DNA of 56,541 nt from assembly GCF_002910825.1 (NCBI RefSeq), contig NZ_NEUB01000834.1, positions 1-56,541 on the forward strand. Direction: 5' to 3'. The DNA comes from Streptomyces sp. SM1 (lineage in GTDB: Bacteria; Actinomycetota; Actinomycetes; Streptomycetales; Streptomycetaceae). This document shows, in pieces, positions 8,541-16,750 of the stretch. The notes under the pieces are model-generated. The model saw only the letters and a program-made list of their open reading frames with translations. It had not been told where the DNA came from and did not search any database. Position 1 is the first letter of the stretch. Each line of letters starts with the position of its first letter. The translations under genes were made by a program, and so were the position numbers.

Positions 8541-9739
8541 CCGACACCGCGACGACCAGCACGGCCCCGGACACCGTGCCGGAGATCCCGGAACTGCTCA
8601 TCGAAGACGCTCCCGCCGACACGGCCGCGGACACCGCCAGGCTGCTGGACCTCACCAGCGCGCTGCGCAGCGAAGCCCCGCGCATCCTCGGCTTCCCCGG
8701 AAACCTCGCCTTCGACTTCAGCGACCTCGGCCCCGCTCTGGCCGTCCTGACCAACAACGTCGGCGATCCCACCAGCGGCGACGCAAGCGGCGTCCACACC
8801 AAGGCCTATGAACAAGCCGTAGTCCGCTTCCTGGCGCAGACCGCCGGCGCCCGGCCCGATGACGTCTACGGCTACGTCACCACCGGCGGCACCGAGGGCA
8901 TCCTCTTCGGCCTGGCCACCGCGCGCCGGCACCTTCCGCACGCCCATGTATACGCCTCCGACCAAGCGCACTACAGCGTTGCCAAGGCCGCCGACCTCCT
9001 CGGGCTACGGCTCGTCACCCTGCCCAGCAACGACGACGGCACTCTGGACCCCGAGTCGTTGAAGCTTGCCTCCTTCTTCCACCGCCGCGTGAACCCGCAC
9101 GGCGGCCGCGGCCCGGGCGCCATCGTCGTCGCCACGATCGGTACCACCATGTGCGGCGCCTACGACGACGTCACCGAGCTCCGCAAGTGGGCCACAGCCT
9201 CGGGCGACGTCTACATCCACGCTGACGCCGCCTCCGGTGGACCGATCGCGGCCCACGCCCCCTCCGCCCCGCGCTGGAACTTCACACATGGCGCCGACTC
9301 GATCTCCATCAGCGGCCACAAGATCATCGGCGCCCCCGTGCCCTGCGGCGTCGTCCTCGCCCGCAAGAACCTCATCGACGAGCCGGTCATCGCCAGCGAG
9401 TACACGAAGGCCTCCGCACGGACCCTGGGCTGCTCCCGCAGCGGACTGGCCGCGCTCCTGCTCTGGTCCGCGCTGCGCCGTCTGGGCCACTCCGGACTGC
9501 GCGCCCACATCCTGCGCTGCCTGGAAACCGCCCAGTACGCCGTCGACCAGCTCACGCGTGCCGGAGTCCGCCCCACCCGCACCGCCGACTCCCTCACCGT
9601 CTGCTTCGACCGCCCCGCCGACTGGGTCGTCCACAAGTGGCACCTCGCGTGCGAGGGCTCCACCGCCCACCTGATCACCGCTGGCCACGTCACGCGCACC
9701 GCCATCGACGATCTCTGCCGCGACCTGAGTACGCCCTGA
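8537..9739 (+). CDS. PLP-dependent decarboxylase, histidine/serine decarboxylase type
   Basis: A 400-residue group II pyridoxal-phosphate decarboxylase. Motifs: NNVGDP in the substrate-binding N-terminus, TTGGTEGILFGL (cofactor phosphate loop), HADAASGG (Asp that contacts the pyridine nitrogen), and SISISGHKIIGAPVPCG with the Schiff-base lysine. The SGHKxxGxPxPCG pattern is typical of bacterial PLP histidine decarboxylases and plant serine decarboxylases, not of glutamate decarboxylases. The reaction would turn an L-amino acid into an amine plus CO2. The GTG start at 8537 overlaps the upstream stop. With an EgtD-family methyltransferase nearby, histidine is a plausible precursor, though substrate is not shown by sequence. 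Confidence 0.85.
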   Translation: MTDTATTSTAPDTVPEIPELLIEDAPADTAADTARLLDLTSALRSEAPRILGFPGNLAFDFSDLGPALAVLTNNVGDPTSGDASGVHTKAYEQAVVRFLAQTAGARPDDVYGYVTTGGTEGILFGLATARRHLPHAHVYASDQAHYSVAKAADLLGLRLVTLPSNDDGTLDPESLKLASFFHRRVNPHGGRGPGAIVVATIGTTMCGAYDDVTELRKWATASGDVYIHADAASGGPIAAHAPSAPRWNFTHGADSISISGHKIIGAPVPCGVVLARKNLIDEPVIASEYTKASARTLGCSRSGLAALLLWSALRRLGHSGLRAHILRCLETAQYAVDQLTRAGVRPTRTADSLTVCFDRPADWVVHKWHLACEGSTAHLITAGHVTRTAIDDLCRDLSTP

Positions 9740-9776
9740 CCAGCTCACCCACGGTCGCCATACGGGAGACACGCTC

Positions 9777-10412
9777 ATGCTGCTGACCACACCGACCATC
9801 GCCCAGCGCGCCATGATCAACACCTGGTTCGACACCTACATCACGCGCGCGCACCCCTTGCTCGGCCGTGACGGCGCCGTCTGCCCGTACGTCACCGCAG
9901 CCCGCCACCAAGGCGTCGTCCACGTCCGATCGGCCCCCGCACGCCCGGCCAGCGACTCGCTCCCCCGGGACCGTTTACTCACCACCACAGCCGCAGCCCG
10001 GACCTGGCTGCAATCCGTGCTCGGCTCCGCACTCGACGAGTTCGAGCACCACCCCTGGCCTCCCCGCGCCCGACAGCTGCACTCCCTCGTCGTTGTGCTC
10101 GAGGACCTCGCTCCAGAGCACTGGGGCGAACTCGACCGCGCCCACGAAGAGATGAAGACCGATGTGATGCGGCGCGGCCTGATGGCCGGCCAGTTCCACC
10201 CGAACTGCCCGGCCCCGGCGGCCCACAACCCGTCCTTCGCGGTCAACCGCGCCCCCGCACCGCTCATCGTGATCCGCCGCATGGCCCGCCATGACTACCT
10301 CTTCGCCGAGGACCCGCAGCACATCCGGGCCTACGAACGCCACTTCCGCTCGACAGACAGGTCCTCGCAACCCTCGAGGCCGCCGCCGACCGGGCACCCC
10401 GCCCACCCGTGA
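9777..10412 (+). CDS. DUF6875-like protein, C-terminus probably frameshifted
   Basis: A 211-residue protein resembling the uncharacterised DUF6875 family, with the C-terminal pattern FHPNCPAPA..NPSF..NRAPAPLIVIRRMARHDYLF rich in His, Cys and Pro. The function is unknown. The last 20 residues of this frame are low-complexity Ser/Pro, whereas another frame from 10349 encodes a sequence homologous to the 8130 protein and ends at 10459. A single indel near 10350 would restore that ending, so the annotated C-terminus is doubtful. 'acgggagacacgctc' precedes the ATG. Confidence 0.6.
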   Translation: MLLTTPTIAQRAMINTWFDTYITRAHPLLGRDGAVCPYVTAARHQGVVHVRSAPARPASDSLPRDRLLTTTAAARTWLQSVLGSALDEFEHHPWPPRARQLHSLVVVLEDLAPEHWGELDRAHEEMKTDVMRRGLMAGQFHPNCPAPAAHNPSFAVNRAPAPLIVIRRMARHDYLFAEDPQHIRAYERHFRSTDRSSQPSRPPPTGHPAHP

Positions 10413-10459
10413 CCGCAGCCGAACTCGCCCACCACCAGGACTCGCACCCCGACCGCTGA
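10349..10459 (+). pseudogene. Out-of-frame tail homologous to the 8130 protein
   Basis: In the third plus-strand frame, 36 codons read LDRQVLATLEAAADRAPRPP, then VTAAELAHHQDSHPDR and a stop. This aligns with VLTALNEAAERTPHPLVTQA and the following KLAQYQDSLPD of the protein at 8130, with many synonymous codon differences. It has no start of its own, so it is either the true C-terminus of the DUF6875-like gene after a frameshift or the relic of a duplicated module. Confidence 0.5.
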
Positions 10460-10486
10460 CACCCTCCGCCCGAAAGGACTCGCTCC

Positions 10487-10870
10487 ATGCGCATCGTCCG
10501 CACCCTCCAGCGCACCGCGCCCCTCGCCATAGGAGGCGCCCTCGCCGTCGTGCTCGCCACGACGCCGGCCTCCGCCAGTTCCGGCTGGGTCACCTCCAAC
10601 GGCGGCGGCGCCGAAGGGATCTACAACTCCTACAACGGCTGGGTCTACGCCTGCGACATCAAGACCGACGGCTACAAGGCCGTGACCCAGGTCTTCGGCT
10701 TCGGCGACCGTCTGCTCGTCAGCGTCCAGGACACCCTGAACAACGGCCGGTGTTCCTGGAAGACGCCGACCCTCTTCGAAGGGACGCACAAGATCCGGGC
10801 CTGTGTGATGAAGACGAGCAAGGCCCGGACGAAGTGCGGCCCCAAGCGCGAGTTCTACGTGGGCACCTGA
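10487..10870 (+). CDS. Small secreted protein
   Basis: A 127-residue protein with a clear Sec signal peptide (MRIVRTLQRTAP, hydrophobic core, cleavage near ASA at residues 25-30). The mature part of about 98 residues has four cysteines (YACD, GRCSW, RACVM, TKCGP) and aromatic-rich strands, consistent with a disulfide-bonded secreted beta domain. No named family was recognised. 'cgaaaggactcgctcc' gives a ribosome binding site before ATG 10487. It is followed by a hairpin at 10881-10917 and so is probably its own transcript end. Confidence 0.7.
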   Translation: MRIVRTLQRTAPLAIGGALAVVLATTPASASSGWVTSNGGGAEGIYNSYNGWVYACDIKTDGYKAVTQVFGFGDRLLVSVQDTLNNGRCSWKTPTLFEGTHKIRACVMKTSKARTKCGPKREFYVGT

Positions 10871-10880
10871 CCCACCCGGC

Positions 10881-10917
10881 CCGGCCCCGAGCCCAGGCCA
10901 CCAGCCCCCGGGGCCGG
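10881..10917 (+). terminator. Hairpin terminator
   Basis: A 9-bp perfect inverted repeat ccggccccg / cggggccgg with a 19-nt loop, starting 11 bp after the stop of the secreted-protein gene. Confidence 0.45.
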
Positions 10918-10963
10918 AGCATCCGCGGCCCCCGCGCCGATTCGTCCGTCCTCAGGAGCCCCT

Positions 10964-12190
10964 GTGCATACCGTCCCCGCAAAGGCCGACAGGCCACTGT
11001 CCGCTGCCACTTATCGCAGCGTGCTGCGGGTCCCCCATGCCTCCCGGCTGCTGATCGGCACCCTCATCGGCCGCCTGCCGTCGGGAATGGCCCCACTCGC
11101 CATCGTCCTGGTCGGCACGCACACCGTCGGCCTGCGGGCAGGGAGCGCACTGGCGGCCCTGTACTTGCTGGCCAACGCCGTGGGCGGGCCCCTGCTCGGC
11201 CGCCTGGTCGACCGGCAGGGGCAGACGCGCGTGCTGACAGCGAGCGCCGCCGCTGCGGCCGCCGGCCTCCTCCTGCTCACGGCGGGCGGCTCCTCATGGT
11301 GGGTCGCGCTTGCGGCGGTGACCCTGGCCGGACTGGCCAAGCCACCGCTGGACGCGTCACTGCGAGCCCTCTGGGGTCCGCTTATGCCGGATCGCGAGCA
11401 CGAGCGGGTCGCGGTCGCGCTCGACGCTGCACTACAAGAGCTTATCTACATCACAGGCCCGCTGCTGGTCGCCAGCCTGGCCTACATGCTGTCGGCCCGC
11501 TGGGCCCTGCTGGCGACAGCGGCTCTTGGACTCACCGGCACTCTCCTGGTCGTCACCGCGCTCCCTTCGCGGTCGTGGACGGCCACGCCGCGCCGGGCGG
11601 ACTGGCTCGGCCCGCTGCGATCTCACTCGCTGCGGGTCCTCTACCTGGCCATGCTGTTCGTCGGGATCCCGATGGGCGTCCTGACCCCGCTCGCCGTCAC
11701 GTTCGCAGACCGGCTCCACCACGCCGGGCTGTCGGGCGCACTGCCCGCCTCGGTCTCGGCCGGTGCCCTGGTCGGCGGACTCCTGTACGGGGCACGCTCG
11801 CTGCCCGGCTCGACATCCGTGCACCTGGTGGTGCTCAGCGCCGGGTTCGCCACGGGCTGGATCCCCCTGCTGGCCGCCGCCAACGCTTCTCTCGCCGTCG
11901 CGGCCTGCCTGATCCCCGGACTCTTCATGGCCCCGTTGCTCAGCGCGGCCTACTTCCTCACCATCCGATTGGCGCCGGCCGGCACCGTCACCGAGGCCAG
12001 CGCGTTGCTGGTCGCCGCTTTGGACATCGGATGCGCGATGGGCAGTGCAGCCTCGGGCCTCTTCTTCGCTCAAGCTCTCCTGCCGGCGGGAGGCGCTGCC
12101 GCCCTCGTCGTGCTCTGCGCCCTCCGTGGACGGAGACGCCCTCGAGTCCTGCCCGCAGGCATGACCGAACCCCGGCAGGCGACCACATGA
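10964..12190 (+). CDS. MFS transporter
   Basis: A 408-residue MFS protein, GTG start at 10964 ('ctcaggagcccct' upstream). The motif A segment is LLGRLVDRQGQTRVL. It is a paralogue of the transporter at 13494: both share VLR.P...RLL..TL..RLP.GM.P and LLGRLVDR.GQT. The two paralogues bracket the EgtD-family gene. The stop overlaps the next start (ATGA). Substrate unknown; export of a methylated amino-acid product or protection from it is possible. Confidence 0.82.
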   Translation: MHTVPAKADRPLSAATYRSVLRVPHASRLLIGTLIGRLPSGMAPLAIVLVGTHTVGLRAGSALAALYLLANAVGGPLLGRLVDRQGQTRVLTASAAAAAAGLLLLTAGGSSWWVALAAVTLAGLAKPPLDASLRALWGPLMPDREHERVAVALDAALQELIYITGPLLVASLAYMLSARWALLATAALGLTGTLLVVTALPSRSWTATPRRADWLGPLRSHSLRVLYLAMLFVGIPMGVLTPLAVTFADRLHHAGLSGALPASVSAGALVGGLLYGARSLPGSTSVHLVVLSAGFATGWIPLLAAANASLAVAACLIPGLFMAPLLSAAYFLTIRLAPAGTVTEASALLVAALDIGCAMGSAASGLFFAQALLPAGGAAALVVLCALRGRRRPRVLPAGMTEPRQATT

Positions 12191-13230
12191 ACACCGTCCC
12201 GTCCCGCGCCTTCCCTCCTGCTCGAAGGGCTTCCCCGATGACTGCTCCCGCTCGCCCGCTCACGACGTCGCCTGCACCCGATCACCTCGACGAACTGTGC
12301 GCGGCCGTCGTGCGAGGGTTCGGGACGTCCCCGAAACAGCTCTCGCCGAAGTGGTTGTATGACGCGGACGGATGCGCCCTGTTCGACGAGATCACCCGGC
12401 TCGACGAGTACTACCCGTTCCGGACGGAGCAGGCGATCCTCGCCGACTCCTGCACAACCATCGCATGGCTCACCTGTGCCAAGACCCTGATCGAACTGGG
12501 CTCCGGTTCCTGCTCGGACAAGACGCGTCTGATGCTCGACGCGCTGGCCGGACAGCTCACCACGTATGTACCGGTCGACGTGAGCTCCAGCGCACTGGAG
12601 CAGGCCTCCGCCTCCATCGCAGCGCAGTATCCACAACTGGCGGTGAAACCTCTCCTCGCCGACTTCACCGCCCCGTTGGACCTTCCGCCGACCGACGGGC
12701 CACGGCTGGTCGCCTTCCTCGGCGGGACCTTCGGCAACCTGCTCCCGCCCGATCAGGCGGTGTTCCTGAGCGCCCTCGGCTCCCGTCTGACCCCCGGCGA
12801 CCGCCTGCTCCTCGGCGTCGATCTGGTCAAGGACCCGGCCGTCATCGTTGCCGCCTACAACGACGCGGCCGGTGTGACGGCCGCCTTCAATCTCGGTCTT
12901 CTGCGACGCCTCAACCGGGAGCTGGACGCCGACTTCGACCTCGACGCCTTCGAGCACGTGGCCGTCTGGGACGCGGACCACGAGTGGATCGAAATGCGGC
13001 TGCGCTCCCGTCGCGACCAGACCGTCACCCTGCGCGGCGCCGACCTGGTGGTGCCCTTCACGGCTGGTGAGGAGCTGCGCACTGAGATCTCGGCCAAGTT
13101 CCGCCCCCGTGGGCTGGCTGCCCAGCTCAACGCCGCGGGCCTGGAGCTGAGCCACTGGTGGACCGACCCCAGCCACCTCTACGGGCTGGCCATGATCGCA
13201 CGCGCCGACGACGTCCCACAGGCGGCGTGA
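12187..13230 (+). CDS. egtD: EgtD-family L-histidine N-alpha-methyltransferase
   Basis: A 347-residue SAM-dependent methyltransferase matching EgtD, which trimethylates the alpha-amine of histidine to hercynine in ergothioneine synthesis (Mycobacterium EgtD is about 321 residues). Visible motifs: KWLYDADGCALFDEITRL and EYYPFRTE (N-terminal substrate lid), ELGSGSCSDKTRLMLDA and YVPVDVS (SAM site), FLGGTFGNL, and EISAKFR, the segment where EgtD uses Glu and Ser to hold the imidazole. These residues are kept, supporting histidine or a close analogue as substrate. No egtB, egtC or egtE lies nearby, so ergothioneine is not the obvious end product. The ATG at 12187 overlaps the MFS stop. ATG 12238 with 'cgaagggcttccccg' upstream is an alternative start giving 330 residues. 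Confidence 0.85.
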   Translation: MNTVPSRAFPPARRASPMTAPARPLTTSPAPDHLDELCAAVVRGFGTSPKQLSPKWLYDADGCALFDEITRLDEYYPFRTEQAILADSCTTIAWLTCAKTLIELGSGSCSDKTRLMLDALAGQLTTYVPVDVSSSALEQASASIAAQYPQLAVKPLLADFTAPLDLPPTDGPRLVAFLGGTFGNLLPPDQAVFLSALGSRLTPGDRLLLGVDLVKDPAVIVAAYNDAAGVTAAFNLGLLRRLNRELDADFDLDAFEHVAVWDADHEWIEMRLRSRRDQTVTLRGADLVVPFTAGEELRTEISAKFRPRGLAAQLNAAGLELSHWWTDPSHLYGLAMIARADDVPQAA

Positions 13231-13302
13231 TGCCCGTCCCCGCCGCTGTCTTGCAGGCCTCGGCCCGGTTTCAGGCCTCCCGTTCCAACCGAAGGACGAT
13301 GA

Positions 13303-13497
13303 TGCGCACCACCGACGGCTCAGCGCGCGATACACCCCGTTCGGCTCCTGGGCGCCGGCTCCCGCCCCTGTCGCGAGTTCCTGCTCGAGCGGGCCTCGGC
13401 CGCGCACCCGGTCCTGTTCACCAGCGCCGGGCCACAGGCTTCCGAGGCGGACTGCCGCGGGATGCGCGAGGGGCTGGAGCGGGGAGCGCGTGCATGA
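13303..13497 (+). pseudogene. Remnant of an ATP-grasp N-terminal domain
   Basis: One frame reads RLLGAGSRPCREFLLERASA, then AHPVLFTSAGP, which matches the start of the ATP-grasp ligase at 5563 (LVLIGAGSR..R.....HRVALLD). It ends in TGA at 13495-13497, overlapping the start of the following MFS gene (ATGA). There is no in-frame start codon, and a TGA lies at 13300. A good ribosome binding site and ATG ATG (13299/13302) exist in the neighbouring frame, so a single indel near 13305-13318 would connect them. Only about 60 residues of a roughly 430-residue enzyme remain. Confidence 0.5.
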
Positions 13498-14765
13498 GCA
13501 TGGTCGAGACGCCTCCCGCTCACATCGGACGCACCGCGCCCGCTCGCCGGCTCGAACAGCGGCAACCCGTGCACTGGGGCGCCGTGCTGCGGTTGCCGTA
13601 CGCCGCCAGGCTACTGGCCGCCACACTCGTCAGCCGACTGCCGCTGGGCATGACGCCGGTCGCGCTGCTGATGGCCGCGCGGGCGAACGGCCACGGATAC
13701 GGCGCCGGGGCAGCGCTCACCTCTCTGTACGGACTCGGGGTAGCCGTCGGGCAGCCGCTGCTTGGCCGTCTGGTCGACCGGAGGGGACAGACCCTCATGC
13801 TCCTGGGCGGCTCCATCCTGTCGGCCGCCGCGCTCTTCGTCCTTGCGGCCGCCGAAACGGCAAATCTGCTGATCGCGGCCATAGCCGTCGTCGTTGCCGG
13901 GGTAACGGCCCCGCCGAGTGAGGGGGCCCTGCGGGCCATGTGGCCCGCTCTCACTCCCACGCCGCAGCACCTGCGTGCGGCTCTGGCCCTCGACAGCGGA
14001 TGTCAGGAACTCGTCTACGTCGCCGGCCCCCTCGCCGCCGCTGCTGCCGCGTCCGTGGCGCTGCCCGGGCTCGCCTTTGCCCTGGCCGCCTGCCTCGGCT
14101 TGGGAGGGGCCCTCATTGTCGCGGCGTCGGCTCCCTCACGCACATGGCGGCCCGCACCGGTTCGCTGCGGGCCGCTCGGTGCTCTGCACTCGAACGGCAT
14201 GCGGTGGATGCTGCTCGTCCTCACCGCAGTCGGCGCGACACTCGGCGAGCTGTCGGTGGCCGCCCTGACGGCGAGCGAGCGTCATACCACTGAGTGGCTG
14301 GCGGGCGCTCTGCCGGCCGGAGTATCGGTCGGGGCCCTTTTGGGCACAGCCGCGTGGACCGCTCTGCCGCTGCCAGCTCCCCTCGGCCGACAACTCGCCC
14401 TGGGCAGCGCACTGTTCGCGGCCGCCTGGGTGCCGCTATGCCTCGACCCGCCCCCGTATGCCGCACTCGTCCTGGCAGTGCCGCCCGGCATGGCCTTCGG
14501 AGCGTTGCTGACCTGCGCTTATCAAGTGGTCACCGAGCTGGCCCCGCCCGGCACGCTCGTCGAGGCGTACGGCTGGCTCATCGCCGCCTTCGGGCTGGGC
14601 CAGGCCCTGGGCACGGCGGCCGCCGGATTGTTCGCGGGCCCATGGATCCTTCCGGTCGCCACGGCCACGCTCGCCCTCCTTCTCTGCGTCCCGGTCTGTC
14701 AGCGCCTCGCGCTCCGCACGGAAACCGGCCGGTCCCTCCACCCGTCGCCCGAGAGGCCGTCATGA
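13494..14765 (+). CDS. MFS transporter
   Basis: A 423-residue MFS protein, paralogous to the transporter at 10964 (shared LLGRLVDRRGQT motif A region and overall order). The ATG at 13494 overlaps the end of the ATP-grasp remnant. The frame is open upstream, but the longer N-terminus is arginine/proline-rich and out of character. The stop at 14765 overlaps the trpA start (ATGA). The pair MFS-EgtD and MFS-TrpA looks like a repeated transporter-enzyme module. Confidence 0.82.
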   Translation: MSMVETPPAHIGRTAPARRLEQRQPVHWGAVLRLPYAARLLAATLVSRLPLGMTPVALLMAARANGHGYGAGAALTSLYGLGVAVGQPLLGRLVDRRGQTLMLLGGSILSAAALFVLAAAETANLLIAAIAVVVAGVTAPPSEGALRAMWPALTPTPQHLRAALALDSGCQELVYVAGPLAAAAAASVALPGLAFALAACLGLGGALIVAASAPSRTWRPAPVRCGPLGALHSNGMRWMLLVLTAVGATLGELSVAALTASERHTTEWLAGALPAGVSVGALLGTAAWTALPLPAPLGRQLALGSALFAAAWVPLCLDPPPYAALVLAVPPGMAFGALLTCAYQVVTELAPPGTLVEAYGWLIAAFGLGQALGTAAAGLFAGPWILPVATATLALLLCVPVCQRLALRTETGRSLHPSPERPS

Positions 14766-15601
14766 CCAACTCCACGTCGCCGTCCTGGCCGCCCGCCGAC
14801 CGCCTCGACCGGGCCCTTGCCGTCAGCCACGCGAAGGGGCGGGCCGCGCTCGGCCTCTACCTGCCACTCGGCTACCCCACCCGCACAGCCAGCCTGGACG
14901 CGCTGCATTCGATGGCCCAGTCCGCCGACGTGCTGGAGATCGGCGTCCCGCACGCCGACCCGGTCATGGACGGCCCCCTGATCCGGGAAGCCTCCGCCCA
15001 GGCACTGGCCGCTGGCTTCCAGATGCACGATGTCTTCACGGCCACATCCGAACTGACTGCGTCCACACCTGCCGCGCTGCTGGTCATGTCGTACTGGGCC
15101 CCGATCGCGCAGTACGGCATCGAGCCCTTTGCGCGTCGGCTGGCCGCTGCGGGCGGCGCGGGGGTACTCATCCCTGACCTTCCCCCGCCAGCGGCGGAGG
15201 CATGGAGAGCAGCAGCAGCCTCGGCCGGCCTGCACACCATCCCCCTCATCCAGTCCCGCGCCTCCACGGCGCAACTGGCGGCGATCGGCGCTTCCCACAG
15301 CGGCATGGTCTACGCCCCCGCGACCCCCGGCCTCACGGGCTCCCAACACCCGCTCAGCCCCGACCTGCCGAGGCTGGTCCACCGCCTGCGCACCACAACC
15401 CACCTGCCGGTCGCGGTCGGCATCGGCATCAGCACACCGGGCCAGGCCGCACAGGCGGCGGCGTACGCGGACGCCGTCGTGGTCGGCTCGGCTGTCATCC
15501 GGCGCATGCGAGACGAGCCCAACACGCCCGCCACCGCCGCCGACGAGATCGCTCGCGACTTCGCCGCCGGAGTCCGCCGCGCCCGGTGCTCCGCAGCCTG
15601 A
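14762..15601 (+). CDS. trpA: Stand-alone tryptophan synthase alpha homologue
   Basis: A 279-residue TIM-barrel protein of the TrpA family, which cleaves indole-3-glycerol phosphate to indole and glyceraldehyde 3-phosphate. The catalytic Glu and Asp are kept in EIGVPHADPVMDGPLI (E. coli Glu49 and Asp60), but the usual PFSDP is PHADP. The phosphate-binding end of the barrel is present (GIGISTP, VVVGSAVI), and the loop-6 area reads YAPATPGLTG. No trpB is adjacent, so the protein may release free indole or use an analogue, for example an imidazole-type substrate related to the neighbouring histidine enzymes (speculative). ATGA overlap with the upstream MFS. Confidence 0.8.
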   Translation: MTNSTSPSWPPADRLDRALAVSHAKGRAALGLYLPLGYPTRTASLDALHSMAQSADVLEIGVPHADPVMDGPLIREASAQALAAGFQMHDVFTATSELTASTPAALLVMSYWAPIAQYGIEPFARRLAAAGGAGVLIPDLPPPAAEAWRAAAASAGLHTIPLIQSRASTAQLAAIGASHSGMVYAPATPGLTGSQHPLSPDLPRLVHRLRTTTHLPVAVGIGISTPGQAAQAAAYADAVVVGSAVIRRMRDEPNTPATAADEIARDFAAGVRRARCSAA

Positions 15602-15632
15602 CCCGTCCCCAGTTCCTGAAGGAGGAACCACC

Positions 15633-16247
15633 ATGCCCCATTCCTCGACCTCGAGCCCGCGCCACCTGACCGTGCTCGCCGTCGGCGTCACCACAGCCAT
15701 CACCCTCACCGCCTGCGGCGCACACTCGGACACCGGCGCGACCAGGGAGAAATCTGCCTCGACGACCAGCGCGGGCAAAGAGAAGACGACGTTCAAGCTG
15801 GGTGAGGCCAGCCCGGTCCAAGAGAGCCAGATGCAGCGCTCCCGAGGGGCCACCTACACGGTCACGCCCACCAAGGTGGTCGTCGGCAGCAAGGCCGACA
15901 TGGACAACTCCGGGCTTGAGCAGGAAAAGGAAGACGGCCCCCAGGTGCCCGTGTACGTCTGGTCGACGCTCACCCACAAGAGCGGCAAGCCGATGGCGCT
16001 GGGCGACATGGATGACGATCTGGTTGTCAAAACGGATACAGGCCAGCGCACCCGCGCCCTCATCGTGCTGCTCGGCCAGGCGCAGTGGCCCAACTGCCCG
16101 GCGTTCGACTCCGACAAGAAGCTCGCCGCAGGCCAGTCGCAGCGCATTTGCACCGCCTTCCTCATCCCACAGGGCCAGAAGGCCGCCGCAGTCCAGCTCA
16201 GCCAGGGCTTCTACAGCAAGCCCCTGGAGTGGCCCGTGAAGAGCTGA
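15633..16247 (+). CDS. Secreted lipoprotein
   Basis: A 204-residue lipoprotein. The signal peptide ends in the lipobox LTAC at residues 26-29, followed by a Ser/Thr-rich linker and a domain of about 150 residues with one cysteine pair (NCPAF and RICTAF), reminiscent of the beta-sandwich lipoproteins found in Streptomyces. The ribosome binding site 'gaaggaggaaccacc' before ATG 15633 is strong. No enzyme motif. It follows trpA by 31 bp and may be co-transcribed. Confidence 0.75.
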   Translation: MPHSSTSSPRHLTVLAVGVTTAITLTACGAHSDTGATREKSASTTSAGKEKTTFKLGEASPVQESQMQRSRGATYTVTPTKVVVGSKADMDNSGLEQEKEDGPQVPVYVWSTLTHKSGKPMALGDMDDDLVVKTDTGQRTRALIVLLGQAQWPNCPAFDSDKKLAAGQSQRICTAFLIPQGQKAAAVQLSQGFYSKPLEWPVKS

Positions 16248-16382
16248 CCGGACGCCGCTCCAACCGCCCTCACCGCGAGAGCGGACGCGGGGACCGTCCG
16301 ACCGCCGCCCCCACAGCACTGATACCCGCCCGCCGGAGCGGAGCACACCTTCCCCCGCTCGATTCCACCAGGAGTGATCCAG

Positions 16383-16685
16383 ATGCCCTCCCCCCAACAG
16401 CACCCGTTCCCACCCCGTATGCGTGCCGGTGCCGCAGCCCTGGGCGCAGCGGCGGCGCTGTGTCTCACCGCCTGTGGACCAGGCTCGGACACCGGCTCGG
16501 CCCCCACCGCGAGCGCGAGCCCCGCTCCGAAGGGGGTCGTCGACCATAAGACTGCCGGGTCCATCCTCGACCACTACCAGGAGATCAACAACAAGGCGAA
16601 CAAGACGCGCGACGCGAGCCTCCTCGCCACCGTGGAAACCGGCCAGCTCTACGCCCGCAGCAAGGCCGACTATGAGCAGTTGTAG
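16383..16685 (+). CDS. Lipoprotein, probably truncated by an insertion
   Basis: A 100-residue protein with a lipoprotein signal (lipobox LTAC near residue 29), then a linker and a helical start of a domain (SILDHYQEINNKANKTRDAS). It stops abruptly after SKADYEQL at 16685. The following 65 bp lead into IS-derived DNA (left IS repeat at 16751), so the original gene was probably longer and lost its 3' part. 'accaggagtgatccag' precedes the ATG; a GTG at 16374 is also possible. Confidence 0.6.
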   Translation: MPSPQQHPFPPRMRAGAAALGAAAALCLTACGPGSDTGSAPTASASPAPKGVVDHKTAGSILDHYQEINNKANKTRDASLLATVETGQLYARSKADYEQL

Positions 16686-16750
16686 GTTCGCATTTCCGAT
16701 GTCCCGTTCTCGTTGACGGTGGCCTTTTTCTGGCCCAAGGGACAGGGCAG

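Noticed and set aside
12187..13230. Ergothioneine biosynthesis cluster
   Set aside because: Only an EgtD homologue is present; no EgtB, EgtC, EgtA or EgtE genes are nearby.
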